Source: Hordeum vulgare subsp. vulgare (lineage: Eukaryota > Streptophyta > Magnoliopsida > Poales > Poaceae). From it: DNA of 64,000 nt. Of this stretch, positions 1-10,070 are shown piece after piece; positions within the stretch are counted from its first letter, which is position 1; every line of letters begins with the position of its first letter. The notes below the pieces were generated by a model that saw only the letters and a program-made list of their open reading frames with translations, ran no database searches and was not told the origin of the DNA. The translations under genes and the position numbers were made by a program. The stretch is taken from positions 433,584,676 through 433,648,675 of the forward strand of contig NC_058521.1 of assembly GCF_904849725.1 (NCBI RefSeq), in the 5' to 3' direction.

Positions 1-250
1 GTGTGGTCCTGGCCGAACCGTATTCCACTAGCACGGACCATGGGGTTTCCACTTGGCATAGGCATGGTCGCGGTTCGGCCGTATTCTGCCACCACGGAGC
101 ATGGGGCTTCCACTTGGCATGCGCATGGTCGTAGTTCGACCGTATTCCACCAACGAGGAGCATGGGGCTTCCACTTGGCATGGGCATGGTTGCGGTTCGA
201 CCATATTTCTCCAACGTAGAGCATGGGGCTTCCACTTGGGCATGGGTGGG
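1..250. repeat. 61-bp tandem array, about four copies
   Basis: The core CATGGGG(C/T)TTCCACTTGG recurs at 39, 100, 161 and 222, a constant 61-bp spacing, with a partial unit at the left edge. Units differ by a few substitutions. The array lies downstream (minus strand) of the integrase C-terminus at 330-550, the place where TAT-lineage gypsy elements are known to carry variable 3' tandem repeats, so I take it as part of that element's 3' untranslated region. The array may continue outside the window. Confidence 0.85.
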
Positions 251-329
251 AGTCGTCCCAAAGCTCAGGGGCGGCCTATCGGGAGGCTCGAGGGCGTGTA
301 CAGCCCCACCTCATTCTTACATGAGAGGG

Positions 330-550
330 TCACGGGTAGAACTTGCAGAGATGCTGGATGTTCCAGTCATTAGGCATGGGCGCCCCACCATCCATCTCCA
401 TGCGTACTGTATCGGACCTGGAGACATGCACGGCCCTGAAAGGGCCCTCCCAGATGGGCAAGTGCTTGTGGAAGCCCTTCGTGGAGAGGATCCATCGTAG
501 GACGAGGTCCCTGACCTCAAGAGTGCGAGGGTGGATGTGACAACCGTGAA
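330..550 (-). pseudogene. 3' end of a TAT-lineage gypsy pol (integrase C-terminus), truncated
   Basis: The minus-strand frame ends in the typical tail of TAT/Retand-type polyproteins: PRTLEVRDLVLRW, then an LPIWEGPF core, then WNIQHLCKFYP and a stop at 330-332. In the family this is the integrase C-terminal domain that follows the DDE core and binds DNA. Everything upstream (RT, RNase H, integrase core) is missing: at about 550-570 the sequence passes into a different retroelement, so this is a fragment cut at that junction. Lineage is judged from the WEGPF and FYP-stop signature. Alternatives are other non-chromovirus gypsy lineages. Confidence 0.65.
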
Positions 551-565
551 TGGACAAGCCACGGA

Positions 566-2669
566 AATATCATGCAATCTATCTTACGATCATGCAAAGC
601 AATATGACAATGAATGCTCAAGTCATCAAAATGGAAGTGGTGGAATTTGCATGTCAATATATCTCGCAAGGGCTATGGAAATGTCATAGTAGGCTGGTAT
701 GGTGGCTGTTTTGTGGAAGATATAATAAGGCTTATGTGTGATAGAGCATATCATACTATGTTGTTTGGATCCACCTGCGAAGTTTGCACCCACTCTCGAG
801 ATGAGAAAGGACAATGCACGGTACCCTAGAGGCTAGAAAATTGAGGAAATATCCATGGATTCACATTAGTCACAAAGAACACACATACTTATTGCAATGT
901 TTTGTTAGCTCTCTCGAAGCAAAGCACTACTCGCATGCTCCTAGGGAGAAGATTGGGAGGTGTTAACCATTGTGCGACTCCGATTATAACATCACAAAGG
1001 ATTCTAATAAAGGATAAATTATGCTCGTACTTCATCGCATAACGAGAGACTATACGTGCATGCTCCGGGAATCACAAACCTTAACATTAATATTCTTACT
1101 ATCCACAATCATCAACTAGTGCACCCACATATTACTATCTTTATGTCGCAAACACTGTAGCAAGGAATCAAACTTATGATACTGAGTGATCTACACGTTT
1201 TATGTAGGATTTTATAACTAACCATGTAAATGAACAATTTCTTTTGACTCTCTAAATAGATATAAGTGAAGCATGAGAGTTTAATTACTTCTACAAAAGA
1301 CCACGCTCTAATAAATATAAGTGAAATAGAAGAGAATTTTACAAATAACAGTTTTGTATATGTAGATAAATAGACAATCCAAACTTCTAATGATATAAGT
1401 GAAGCACATGAAGCATTCTATAAAGCCATACTCAAAAGATATAAGTGAAGTGTAATGAGCATTCTATAAAGCCATACTCAAAAGATATAAGTGAAGTGCA
1501 ATGAGAATTCTATAAATCAACCATGTACTATCTCATACCAGCATGGTTCATAAAATAAAAGTGAAAACGAAACACAAAAGACGCTCCAAGATTTATGCAT
1601 ATCACGTGAACGAAACGAGGACGAAAACATACCGATACTTATTGAAGAAAGATGGGATGCCTTCCAGGGCATCCCCAAGCTTATACACTTGAGTATCCTT
1701 GGATATTTACTTAGGGTGGCTTGGGCATCCCCAACCTTGAACTCTTGCCTCTCCTCCATCTCCTCATATCGGGACCTCCTCGAACTTTGAACACTTCATC
1801 GACACAAAACTTAAGAGAAAACTCGTGAGATCCGTTAGTATAATAATGCAAATTACTACCTTAAGTACTATTGCAAACCCATTCATATTTTTCCATTATA
1901 TCTACTATAATATAACTTCTCTATGGCTTATCCAATTGATACAATCGATAGTTTCATCAACACGAGAAAAACAATGATTCAAAAAATAGAATATGTCCAA
2001 AATAGGACAATTTGTAGTAATATGAACATTGACCATAATTGTGTAACCTAAAAGCTTCTTAACAATTAGTAGGAAATAAAAAAATTGCATAGCATTACTA
2101 TGTAATTTTTTTAGAAACTTTCGACTTTGTGGTAAAAAATGTAAATTCACGCACTACAGGCAAAGTTTCTGTTTTTGCACTGCGCATACCAACAAGCAAT
2201 CTAATCATCCTAAAGGTAAATCTTGGCACATTATTTGTATAATACAATGGATTTGTACATGGGGATAATTATTTTTAAGAGAAACTCATGAAAAATTCTA
2301 CATTGTTTCCATGAGCATGTACACAAGTTTTTAAGGTCGACCCTCACTTCCCCAACGCATAACCTTCCAATCGCTTCTGTTTTTGAAAAAGTTTTAAGTT
2401 CCCCTCTATATATATATATACTTTTAAACCTTTTAAAAATACTCAACAAAAATAAATGACTCTTTAAAACTTCCAACATGTCTCCCTGGCAGCGCTTTCT
2501 ATAAAGCCATTAAGCTAGGCATAAAGTGCTCAAGTAATGGATGCACCCACATTCCAAGGTATATCAAAGCCAATTTTAATTAACAGTGATTTATAATTTA
2601 GTAGTGAGCACAAAGCAACATATATCATGGAGTGACGAAGTCTAATTCTCTTCCTATGCATCGGCATGT
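566..2669 (-). other. 3' non-coding internal region of the outer gypsy element
   Basis: AT-rich sequence with recurring GATATAAGTGAAG motifs (about 1260-1500) that also occur at 8710-8880 in the related element. It holds a short hydrophobic-tailed frame at 1517-1759 and polypurine-like minus-strand tracts near 1667-1680 and 1725-1737. No gag or pol domain was recognised. Confidence 0.65.
1517..1759 (-). CDS. Short ORF of the non-autonomous gypsy family
   Basis: An 80-residue frame in element-sense orientation with a GDAQ-TLSKYPR-LGMP-WKAS core and a partly hydrophobic tail (VFCVSFSLLF). The homologous place in the element at 3370-17713 (8889-9254) encodes a frame with the same LGMP and GDAP blocks in rearranged order and a much longer hydrophobic stretch. 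Two copies at the same place suggest a remnant of a real small protein, though both may simply follow the conserved polypurine-like DNA that spells LGMP/GDAP. Function unknown. Confidence 0.3.
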   Translation of the reverse strand: MEERQEFKVGDAQATLSKYPRILKCISLGMPWKASHLSSISIGMFSSSFRSRDMHKSWSVFCVSFSLLFYEPCWYEIVHG

Positions 2670-3016
2670 TGTTAGGGCGTATTTCTCCGTAAGTGATTTT
2701 GGTGATTGATGACAATGCATGTGCGGACTAATCGTGTGCATTGAGCATTTCAGATAATTCATGTCTAGGCAGAAGAAAATTCATTGCCCCTCGGAGTATT
2801 GCCAAGACGGTTGCCCGCTACATTTCTTTTCGGTGGATTTCAGTCATAGGGAAGCCGTACTATTATAAGGGGGTCCGCTTTGGAATGGTTTGGGTGGAAT
2901 CAGCACGTATACATCCGTTCTTTTGCACCACCTTTCCTTCACTTCAATGGAGCTCCAGTCTGTTTGCCCTTGTCTATGCAAAGTGAAAGAAACAAGGTGC
3001 TTATTTTCAGTGACTA

Positions 3017-3352
3017 GTGGTAGTACCGCTCAAGGGAGCGGTAGTATCGCAGGTGCCAGCGGTAGAACCGCTCCTAGCAGCGGTAGTACCGCTGTCATGA
3101 GCCTCTATTACGAGCATCTATGGTAGTATGAGCAGACGTAGTTTTTTACAACTCCCCATAAGTGGTATTACCACCACTATGTCCGGTACTACCGTGCTGA
3201 CGGACTTTTGCACAGTCGTAGCCTTAGCAGAGGTAGACACGGAAGTAATTTTTTTACTTCCGTGGCAGTTGGACACTAACCTGCGGTAGTACCGTAAGGG
3301 CATGCGGTAGTATCATTCTGGCGGTTCTACCGCTCGTTGCCCCTGTATAGTA
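3017..3352. repeat. Array of GCGGTAGTACCGC palindromes in the Sirevirus LTR (U3 side)
   Basis: The motif GCGGTA-G-TACCGC, six-base arms around one base, recurs in exact and degenerate form, for instance at about 3018, 3038, 3059, 3080 and 3285. The same array occurs in the 3' LTR (29510-29910) and twice in the internal region (26410-26590, 27018-27131). It lies upstream of the LTR TATA box, so a promoter role is an inference. Confidence 0.75.
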
Positions 3353-4269
3353 GTTCCTTCCTATGCCACTGCTACTTCTCGAGCTTGCGTTGGTTTTTCC
3401 CTTGAAGAGGAAAGGGTGATGCAGCAAAGTAGCGATAAGTATTTCCCTCAGTTTGAGAACCAAGGTATCAATTCAGTAGGAGTATCAAGATGAGGCACCA
3501 ATGAACCTGCGCAAAAACAAACAAACTTGCACCCAACGCGAAAAAGGGGTTGTCAATTCCTTCACGATTATTTGCAAGGTGAGATGTGAAGGTGAGAAGT
3601 GCAACAAAGTAATTTTGTAGATCTGAATATAGGATGTGAAGTAGACCCGGGCGCCATAGTGTTCACTAGAGGCTTCTCTCATGATAGCAAGTATTACGGT
3701 GGGTGAACGAATTACTGTCGAGCAATTGATAGAATCGCACAAAGTCATGACGATATCTAAGGCAATGATCATACATATAGGCATCACGTCCGTGACAAGT
3801 AGACCGATACTTTATGCATCTACTACTATTACTCCACACATCGACCGCTATCCAGCATGCATCTAGTGTATTGAGTTCATAACAAACAGAGTAACGCCTT
3901 AAGCAAGATGACATGATGTAGAGGGATAAATTCATGCAATATGATATAAACCCCATCTTTTTACCCTTGATGGAAACAACACGACGCGTGCCTCGCTACC
4001 CTTTCTATCGCTGGGTGAGGACAACGCACGATATGAAGCCAAAACCAAGCACTTCTCCCATTGCAAGAATTATAGATCAAGTTGGCCAAACAAAACCCAT
4101 AAATCGAAGAGAATTACAAGGATACGAACTCATGCATATAAGAGATAAGAGGAGACTCAAATAATATTCATAGACAATTTGATCATAAATCCACAATTCA
4201 TCGGATCTCGACAAACACACCGCAAAAGAAAGTTACATCGGATAGATCTCCATGAAGATCATGGAGAAC

Positions 4270-6385
4270 TCAGGATGTAAGTGGGCGGCTCGCTGGACGT
4301 TCTGGGACTTGTCCACATTGGCCATCACTTTTTACGTGGGATTAAGTGGTAGCCTAGTTAATTTTTATGCGGGACTTATGGTGTCCATATACTGCAACAT
4401 TCATACTTTCTCAGACAAAAATACACCAAATCTCTCTTCAGAAAAAATTGACTTTCTGAGATAAACATATTGTCCATATACAGTCCATATACTGCAACAA
4501 AATAGACTTTTTCAGATAAAACTACTCCGAATCTCTCTTCGTATTAAACATTTATCTACATCTTATACTCTCTCAGATAACAATTGAACTACAGGATAAA
4601 ATTCATACTTCCATAGTACAAGAAAGATCAAAATCCACAAAGGAAGATCAACTTGCACCATGAATCAAGCTTTTTTTGCAGATGACATGTATGCTTCCAT
4701 CTACCACCTCAGCAACTCTTCCATCCTACCATGTATGCCTTAAACTGAGTCTGCATCTGCAAAAGTTGGCATTGTTCACACAGTTAAACTACAGTTCATA
4801 GGAATTAATATACCAAACAAACTTTGATGGGCAGTGCAACTAAATTCACTGCTCTCAAAGACTCAAATAGTGCATCCAAGCAAAGCAAATAGACTCAATA
4901 TTTCTCTTTTTCAGTTTTCACGTACTTGCTTAGAAGAAATGGAAAGAAAATTCAAGTTTTCTCAATATATTCTAGAGTCCACACAAGAAACTTGAAAGTA
5001 AATTCATGGTGCACACATACCTCAGTTAATAGTAGTGGTCTTCTTGAACAATGTCACATTGAACATCAGATCTATACCAATCCTGGAGGCAGATCAAGAC
5101 TTCGAGAGTCTTGTTGCTCAGTCTACTATAGTCGCTTACCACACGATGTCCGGTACTAAAAGCTGATTCAGACGGTACCACAGAAGCTGGTACAACAAGA
5201 ACATCACGAGCTATACAAGAAAGGATGGGATACTTCGAAAAATAAACATTCAACAGTTTATATTCACCAGTCTTACATTTAGCAGTCTTACATTTAAACT
5301 CAGCCTTAATTCAGCAGTCTTACATTTAGAAATAGAGGTAGAAACAGTTGCGAAGCTAAAAGGAACATAAATGAACAATCAGTGCAGTTGTGAGCGTCCA
5401 GAGACCAAATATTCACCTTGTGGTTTTAAGTGATTTCAGAAGGTGCTATATGCATCATATATAGGTGTACGTAATCTGCAACAGAGCAGAGGGCGTGCAG
5501 TATCAAGAGCTACATCCTACTGATAAAAAAAACACTATTCATATATATTAGTAGTACTAATCATGTACCCCCAACGCACCAAATATGCAGTTTTTTGTAA
5601 CATTAAGAACGATCCAAGGCGAGATGGGCTCCACATACCATCATTTTGGTAGCAACCATCTGCAACTTACTTATACTGTATCTGTACTTTCTTCAGAGGA
5701 TGGTGGTTTCCATCCATGCTACAAACCCTAGCAAAATTGTAGCAATTTTAATCTAGCAAAAATAATAGTAACCAGATCATCCTGTTCTTCAGTCTCCCCT
5801 TGCTACAAATATCATCACGGCGGCCAAGCCCGAGGGATCCGCCGCCGTGGCTGGATGGCTAGGGTTCGTCGCTGGGGAGAGGCTGGCTGCTGGGGAGGGG
5901 AGGAGAAGGTGAGGTCTGTGCATGCCTAGGCATACCTGGGAGCAAAAGAGGAGGAGGCGGGGGAGCAAGTGACGGGATTGGGGAGGGAGCACCCACACAA
6001 GGATCAGCCTCCATGATTACCCCCTTTGGCAGCGGCGGAGGAGCACGAGCTGAAGTGGGCATTGGCAGGATTGGGGAGAGAGCAGAGGATGAATCCCCGC
6101 AAGGTTCTGCTCGGTCCCTGTCGATGTCCTTGGACGGCGACCTCTTTGACGGCGACGGCGGCGCCATGGATTGGAGGAAGTATTGAAAGCGGGAGGTGGC
6201 GGGGTCATGCGGTGGAGATGACAGTGATACTGGTGCCCTATCCTAGTTGTGGACTGCCACTGGGTTTTCTTGGGCTGCCCATTTATTCCAGTAATTTTTT
6301 TTGGATGTCCATAAAAGCCATTTAAGGTTTTTTTGGTGGATGGCATATATGGGACTAGTGGGTCCCAACACCATTTACATCCCTA
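4270..6385 (-). mobile_element. hAT transposon, 2.1 kb, internally deleted
   Basis: Eight-base duplications TGGAGAAC stand at 4262-4269 and 6386-6393, and the uninterrupted LTR copy near 17098 has the motif once. Termini are imperfect inverted repeats of the type (C/T)AGGGATGTAA(A/G)TGG. A C-terminal hAT dimerisation domain is encoded at 5026-5300 on the minus strand; the BED finger and catalytic core are absent. A Pro/Ser-rich frame at 5859-6167 (minus), ending near a splice-donor-like CAGGTATG, could be the first exon. The remaining sequence shows no coding domain. Confidence 0.85.
5026..5300 (-). pseudogene. hAT transposase C-terminal dimerisation domain fragment
   Basis: The frame shows the hallmark hATC blocks in order: YPILSCIARDVLVVPAS, then ESAFSTG, then RLSNKT and LICLQDWYR. 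In Ac/RICESLEEPER-type transposases this C-terminal region mediates dimerisation. Homology begins slightly upstream of the first Met (a GEYK-like segment near 5290), as expected for the last part of a longer protein whose earlier exons are gone. No catalytic DDE region can be found within the element, so it would need a transposase in trans. Confidence 0.85.
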
Positions 6386-7003
6386 TGGAGAACTTTGAAT
6401 TGAAGATCCAAGAAAGAGAAGAAGCCATCTAGCTACTAGATATGGACCCGAAGGTGTGTGGTGAACTACTCACGCATCATCGGAGAGGCAATGGTGTTGA
6501 TGAAGAAGCCCTCCATGTCCGAATCCCCCTCCGGCAGGGCACCAGAGCGGTCCCCATATGAGATCTTGCGGAGACAGAAGCTTGCAACGACGAAAAAGTA
6601 TTTTCGTGGCACTCTTCTTTGGTTTTGGGATTTTAGAGAATTTATAGGCAAAAGAGGTAGGGCAAAGGAGCCACGTGGGGCCCACAAGCTTGCCAGGCAC
6701 GCCCCCCCTATGGCGCGCCTAGGGGGCTTGTGACCTCCCACGAGGTCTCCTGCCTTGGTTATCAAGTCCCCTGCGTATCTTCTGTTATGGAAAAATCACC
6801 CCGCGGGTTTTATTCCATTTGGACTCCGTTTAATATTCTTTTCTAAAAAAGGTCAAAAACACGGAAAAAACAGAAACTGGCACTTGGCAGTGAGTTAATA
6901 GGTTAGTCCCAGAAATAGCATATTCATGCATATAAAACATCCAAAGTTGATAACATAATAGCATGAAACCATAAAAAATTATAGATACGTTGGATACGTA
7001 TCA

Positions 7004-7018
7004 AGCATCCCCAAGCTT
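7004..7018 (-). other. Polypurine tract of the Sabrina-like element
   Basis: Minus-strand AAGCTTGGGGATGCT directly abuts the 3' LTR start (TGATACG), the expected place of the plus-strand primer. The same purine-rich string recurs internally at about 9073-9088 and 9126-9141. Confidence 0.75.
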
Positions 7019-8888
7019 AACTCATGCTCGTCCATGAGTAGGGAAGTGATAAAGACCGAATTTTTGATGTGGAATGCTACCTAACATATTTGTTCTTTGT
7101 AACTTCTTTCTTGTGGCATGAATATTCAGATCCGTAAGATTCAAAACAATAGTTTACTATTGACATGAAAACAATAATACTTCAAGCATACTAGCAAAGT
7201 AATCATGAACTTTTGAAATAACAAGGCCAAAGAAAGGTATCCCTACAAAATCATATAGTCTAGCTATGCTCCATCATCCCCACACAACGAATTTAAATCA
7301 TGCACAACCCCGGTATTGGCCAAGTAATTATTTTCGCACTCTTACTTTCGCAAACTTTTTCAACTCTCACGCAATACGTGAGCACGAGCCATGGATATAG
7401 CACTATAGGTGGAATACAGTGTGGTGGAGGTTGTGAGGCAAAAAGGAGGAGATGGTTACATCGACTCGGCGTATCAATGGGCTATGGAGATGCCCATCAA
7501 TAGATATCAATGTCAATGAGTAGGGATTGCCATGCAACGGATGTACTAGAGCTATAAGTGTATGAAAGCTCAAAAAGAAAACTAGTGGGTGTGCACCCAA
7601 CTTGCTTGCTCACGAAGACCTAGGGCAATTTTGAGGAAGCCCATCATTGGAATATACAAGCCAAGTTATATAATGAAAATTCCCACTAGTATATGGAAGT
7701 AAAAAAACAAGAGACTGTCTATCATGAAGAACATGGTGCTATTTTGAAGCATAAGTCTGGAAAAAGATAGTAGCATTGTCCCTTCTCTCTTTTTCTCTCA
7801 TCATTTTTTTTGTTTGGGCTCTTTGGCCTCTTTTTATTTTTATTTTTTTTGGTGGGCAACTTTGGCCTCATTTTTTTCCTCACATGGGACAATGCTCTAA
7901 TAATGATGATCATCACACTTTTATTTACTTACAACTCAATACTTAGAATAATGATGACTCTATATGAAATGCCTCCGGCAGTGTACCGGGATGTGCAACG
8001 ATCTAGTTTAGCGTATGACGTTGAAACATCTCGCTAGCTATCTTACGATCATGCAATGGCAATATGAAAGTGACGGCACATGTCATGAGACGGAACGGTG
8101 GAAGTTGCATGGCAATATATCTCGGAATGGCTATGAAAATGCCATAATAGGTAGGTATGGTGGCTGTTTTGAGGAAGGTATTTGGTGGGTTTGTGCACCG
8201 GCGAAAGTTACACTGTACTAGAGAGGCTAGCAATGGTGGAAAGGTGAGAGCGCGTATAATCCATGGACTCACATTAGTCATGAAGAACTCATATACTTAT
8301 TGCGAAAGTTTTATTAGTAATCGAAACAAAGTGCTAAACGCATACTCCTAGGGGAAGGGTTGGTAGGTGTTAACCATCGCACGATCCCGACCGCCACACA
8401 AAGGATGACAATCAATAAATCAATTATGCTCCGACTTCCTAGCATACCGGTTCACCATACGTGCATGCTACGAGAATCACTAACATCAACACAAGTATTT
8501 CTAGATTCACAACACCCTACTAACATAACTCTAATATCACCATATCCATATCTCAAAACTAATTGTGAGGAATCAAACTTCTCTTACTAATCAATGCACT
8601 TGAATATGGAAGTTTTTATTATATCCTCTTTGGATGCCTATCATATTTAGGACTAATTTCATAGACACGCCAATTACCAAGTTACTTAGAGAGAGCACTC
8701 TCAAAATGGTATAAGTGAAGATCGAGAGTTTTTATTTCTACAAAGTATGACACCGCCGTGCTCTAAAAAGATCTAAGTGAAGCACTAGAGCAAAGTTATC
8801 TAGCTCAAAAGATATAAGTGAAGCACATGCGAGCTAAATTGCCTAACTCAAAAGATATAAGTGAAGCTCATTGAGTATTCTAGCAAAT

Positions 8889-9254
8889 TCACGATGAGTG
8901 CATGTCCCTCTCAAAAAGGTGTGCAACAAGGATGATTGTGACAAAACAAAAAGCAAAGACTCCTATAATACACGATGCTCCAAGAAAAACAAATATCATG
9001 TGGTGAATAAAAATATAGCTCCAAGTAACGTTTCCGATGGATTGAACACGAAAGAGCGGATGCCTTCCCGGGGCATCCCCAAGCTTAGGCTTTTTGTTGT
9101 CCTTGAATTTGTCTTGGGATGACATGGGCATCCCCAAGCTTAATCTCTTTCCACCCTTTGTTCCATTGCCCATAAGAGCATCACCCGAAACTTGAAAACT
9201 TCGCAACACAAAACTAAAACAGAAACTCGTGATATCATTAGCATAAGAAAACAA
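8889..9254 (-). CDS. Small ORF with a membrane-segment candidate, 3' of gag-pro
   Basis: A 121-residue element-sense frame. Residues about 40-75 carry the LGMP and GDAPGRHP blocks; a strongly hydrophobic stretch follows (IFIHHMIFVFLGASC, then IIGVFAFCFVTIILVAHLF), long enough to cross a membrane once. A related frame occupies the same place in the outer element (1517-1759). Position after the protein-coding region is that of env-like ORFs in other plant retroelements, but no family match is recognised and the conservation may partly reflect overlapping polypurine-like DNA. Confidence 0.35.
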   Translation of the reverse strand: MFSYANDITSFCFSFVLRSFQVSGDALMGNGTKGGKRLSLGMPMSSQDKFKDNKKPKLGDAPGRHPLFRVQSIGNVTWSYIFIHHMIFVFLGASCIIGVFAFCFVTIILVAHLFERDMHSS

Positions 9255-9797
9255 ACCACCAACACTTTAGGTACTCTAGTAAAATTGATTTCTATTTAAA
9301 TTATGTTATATTTCTGTATTCTCACTTTTCCATGGCTAGTACCCCCCGATACTAACCATAGTTTCATCAAAATAGGCAATCAACACATCAAAAACAGAAT
9401 CTGTCAAAAATAGACCAGTCTGTAGCAATCTGTATACTTCGTATACCTATGGTATCCCAAAAAATCTGAAACATTGTGAACATTAGGTAAATTCGTATAT
9501 AAATCAGAAGAAAAAAGAATCAAATCAAAAGCTCTTTCTGGATAGGAATTAAAAATAATTTCGTGAGCACAAAGTTTCTGTGTTTTTCAGCAAGATGAAA
9601 CAACCATCACCAAAACTGATCATAAAGGTTCTACTTGGCACAAACACAAAAAAACATAAAAAACACAATCATAACAGAATTATGATGTTTTGGACACAAC
9701 AGAACAGAAAGCAAAAACAAAAATAAATTTATTCATTGGGTTGCCTTCCAACAAGCGCTATCGTTTAACGCCCTTAGTGAGGCATAAGGCGATATAA

Positions 9798-10065
9798 TCA
9801 AGTATCGTCATCTTTGGTGCTCAAACCAAAAGTAGCTCTCATCATGGACTCATAAGGCAATATTATTTTATTTCTAGGAAAGTGTTGCATGCCCTTCTTT
9901 AATGTAAATTGAAATCTAATATTCCTTTCCATCATATCGATAACAGCACCAATAGTCTTAAGGAAAGGTCTACCAAGAATGATGGGACATGTCGGATTGC
10001 AATCAATATCAAGCACAATCAAATCTACGGGCATATAGTTCCTATTTGCAATAATAAGAACATCA
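9798..10065 (-). pseudogene. Aspartic protease, C-terminal half (split by a solo LTR)
   Basis: The frame reads ANRNYMPVDLIVLDID, then PIILGRPFLKTIGAVID, the retropepsin C-terminal signature (ILGRPFL). The N-terminal half with the active site is at 14187-14340, on the other side of the 4.1-kb solo LTR, and the two join once the insert and one TTGAT are removed. The protein stops at 9798 without continuing into RT, as expected for a gag-pro-only element. Confidence 0.8.
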
Positions 10066-10070
10066 TTGAT

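Larger units (their letters stand above)
3370..7003 (-). repeat. 3' LTR of the Sabrina-like element, split by a hAT
   Basis: In minus orientation it starts TGATACGTATCCAACG at 7003 and ends AGAAGTAGCA at 3370. Removing the hAT and one 8-bp duplication leaves about 1510 bp, collinear with 16207-17713. A minus-strand TATAAA lies at 6641-6646, with the GC-rich CACAAGC/GCTTGTG hairpin just upstream at 6683-6732. Confidence 0.9.
7004..9797 (-). other. Long 3' non-coding internal region of the Sabrina-like element
   Basis: About 2.8 kb between the protease frame and the 3' LTR, with no gag or pol domain. It includes T-rich and A-rich stretches (7800-7870), GATATAAGTGAAG repeats (8710-8880), two PPT-like strings and a short hydrophobic ORF (8889-9254). 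The part from 8015 rightwards is homologous to 566-1760 in the outer element. Confidence 0.7.

Noticed and set aside
1..250. CRISPR-like array at the left edge (also 63653-64000)
   Set aside because: Units are direct tandem copies with no unique spacers, in a plant retroelement context.
6026..6325. Plus-strand frame at the right end of the first hAT
   Set aside because: Antisense to the element's coding strand and runs into the terminal inverted repeat; no homology.
8015..8221. Plus-strand frame matching a second one at 614-829
   Set aside because: Similarity reflects two copies of the same retroelement non-coding region, not a conserved protein.
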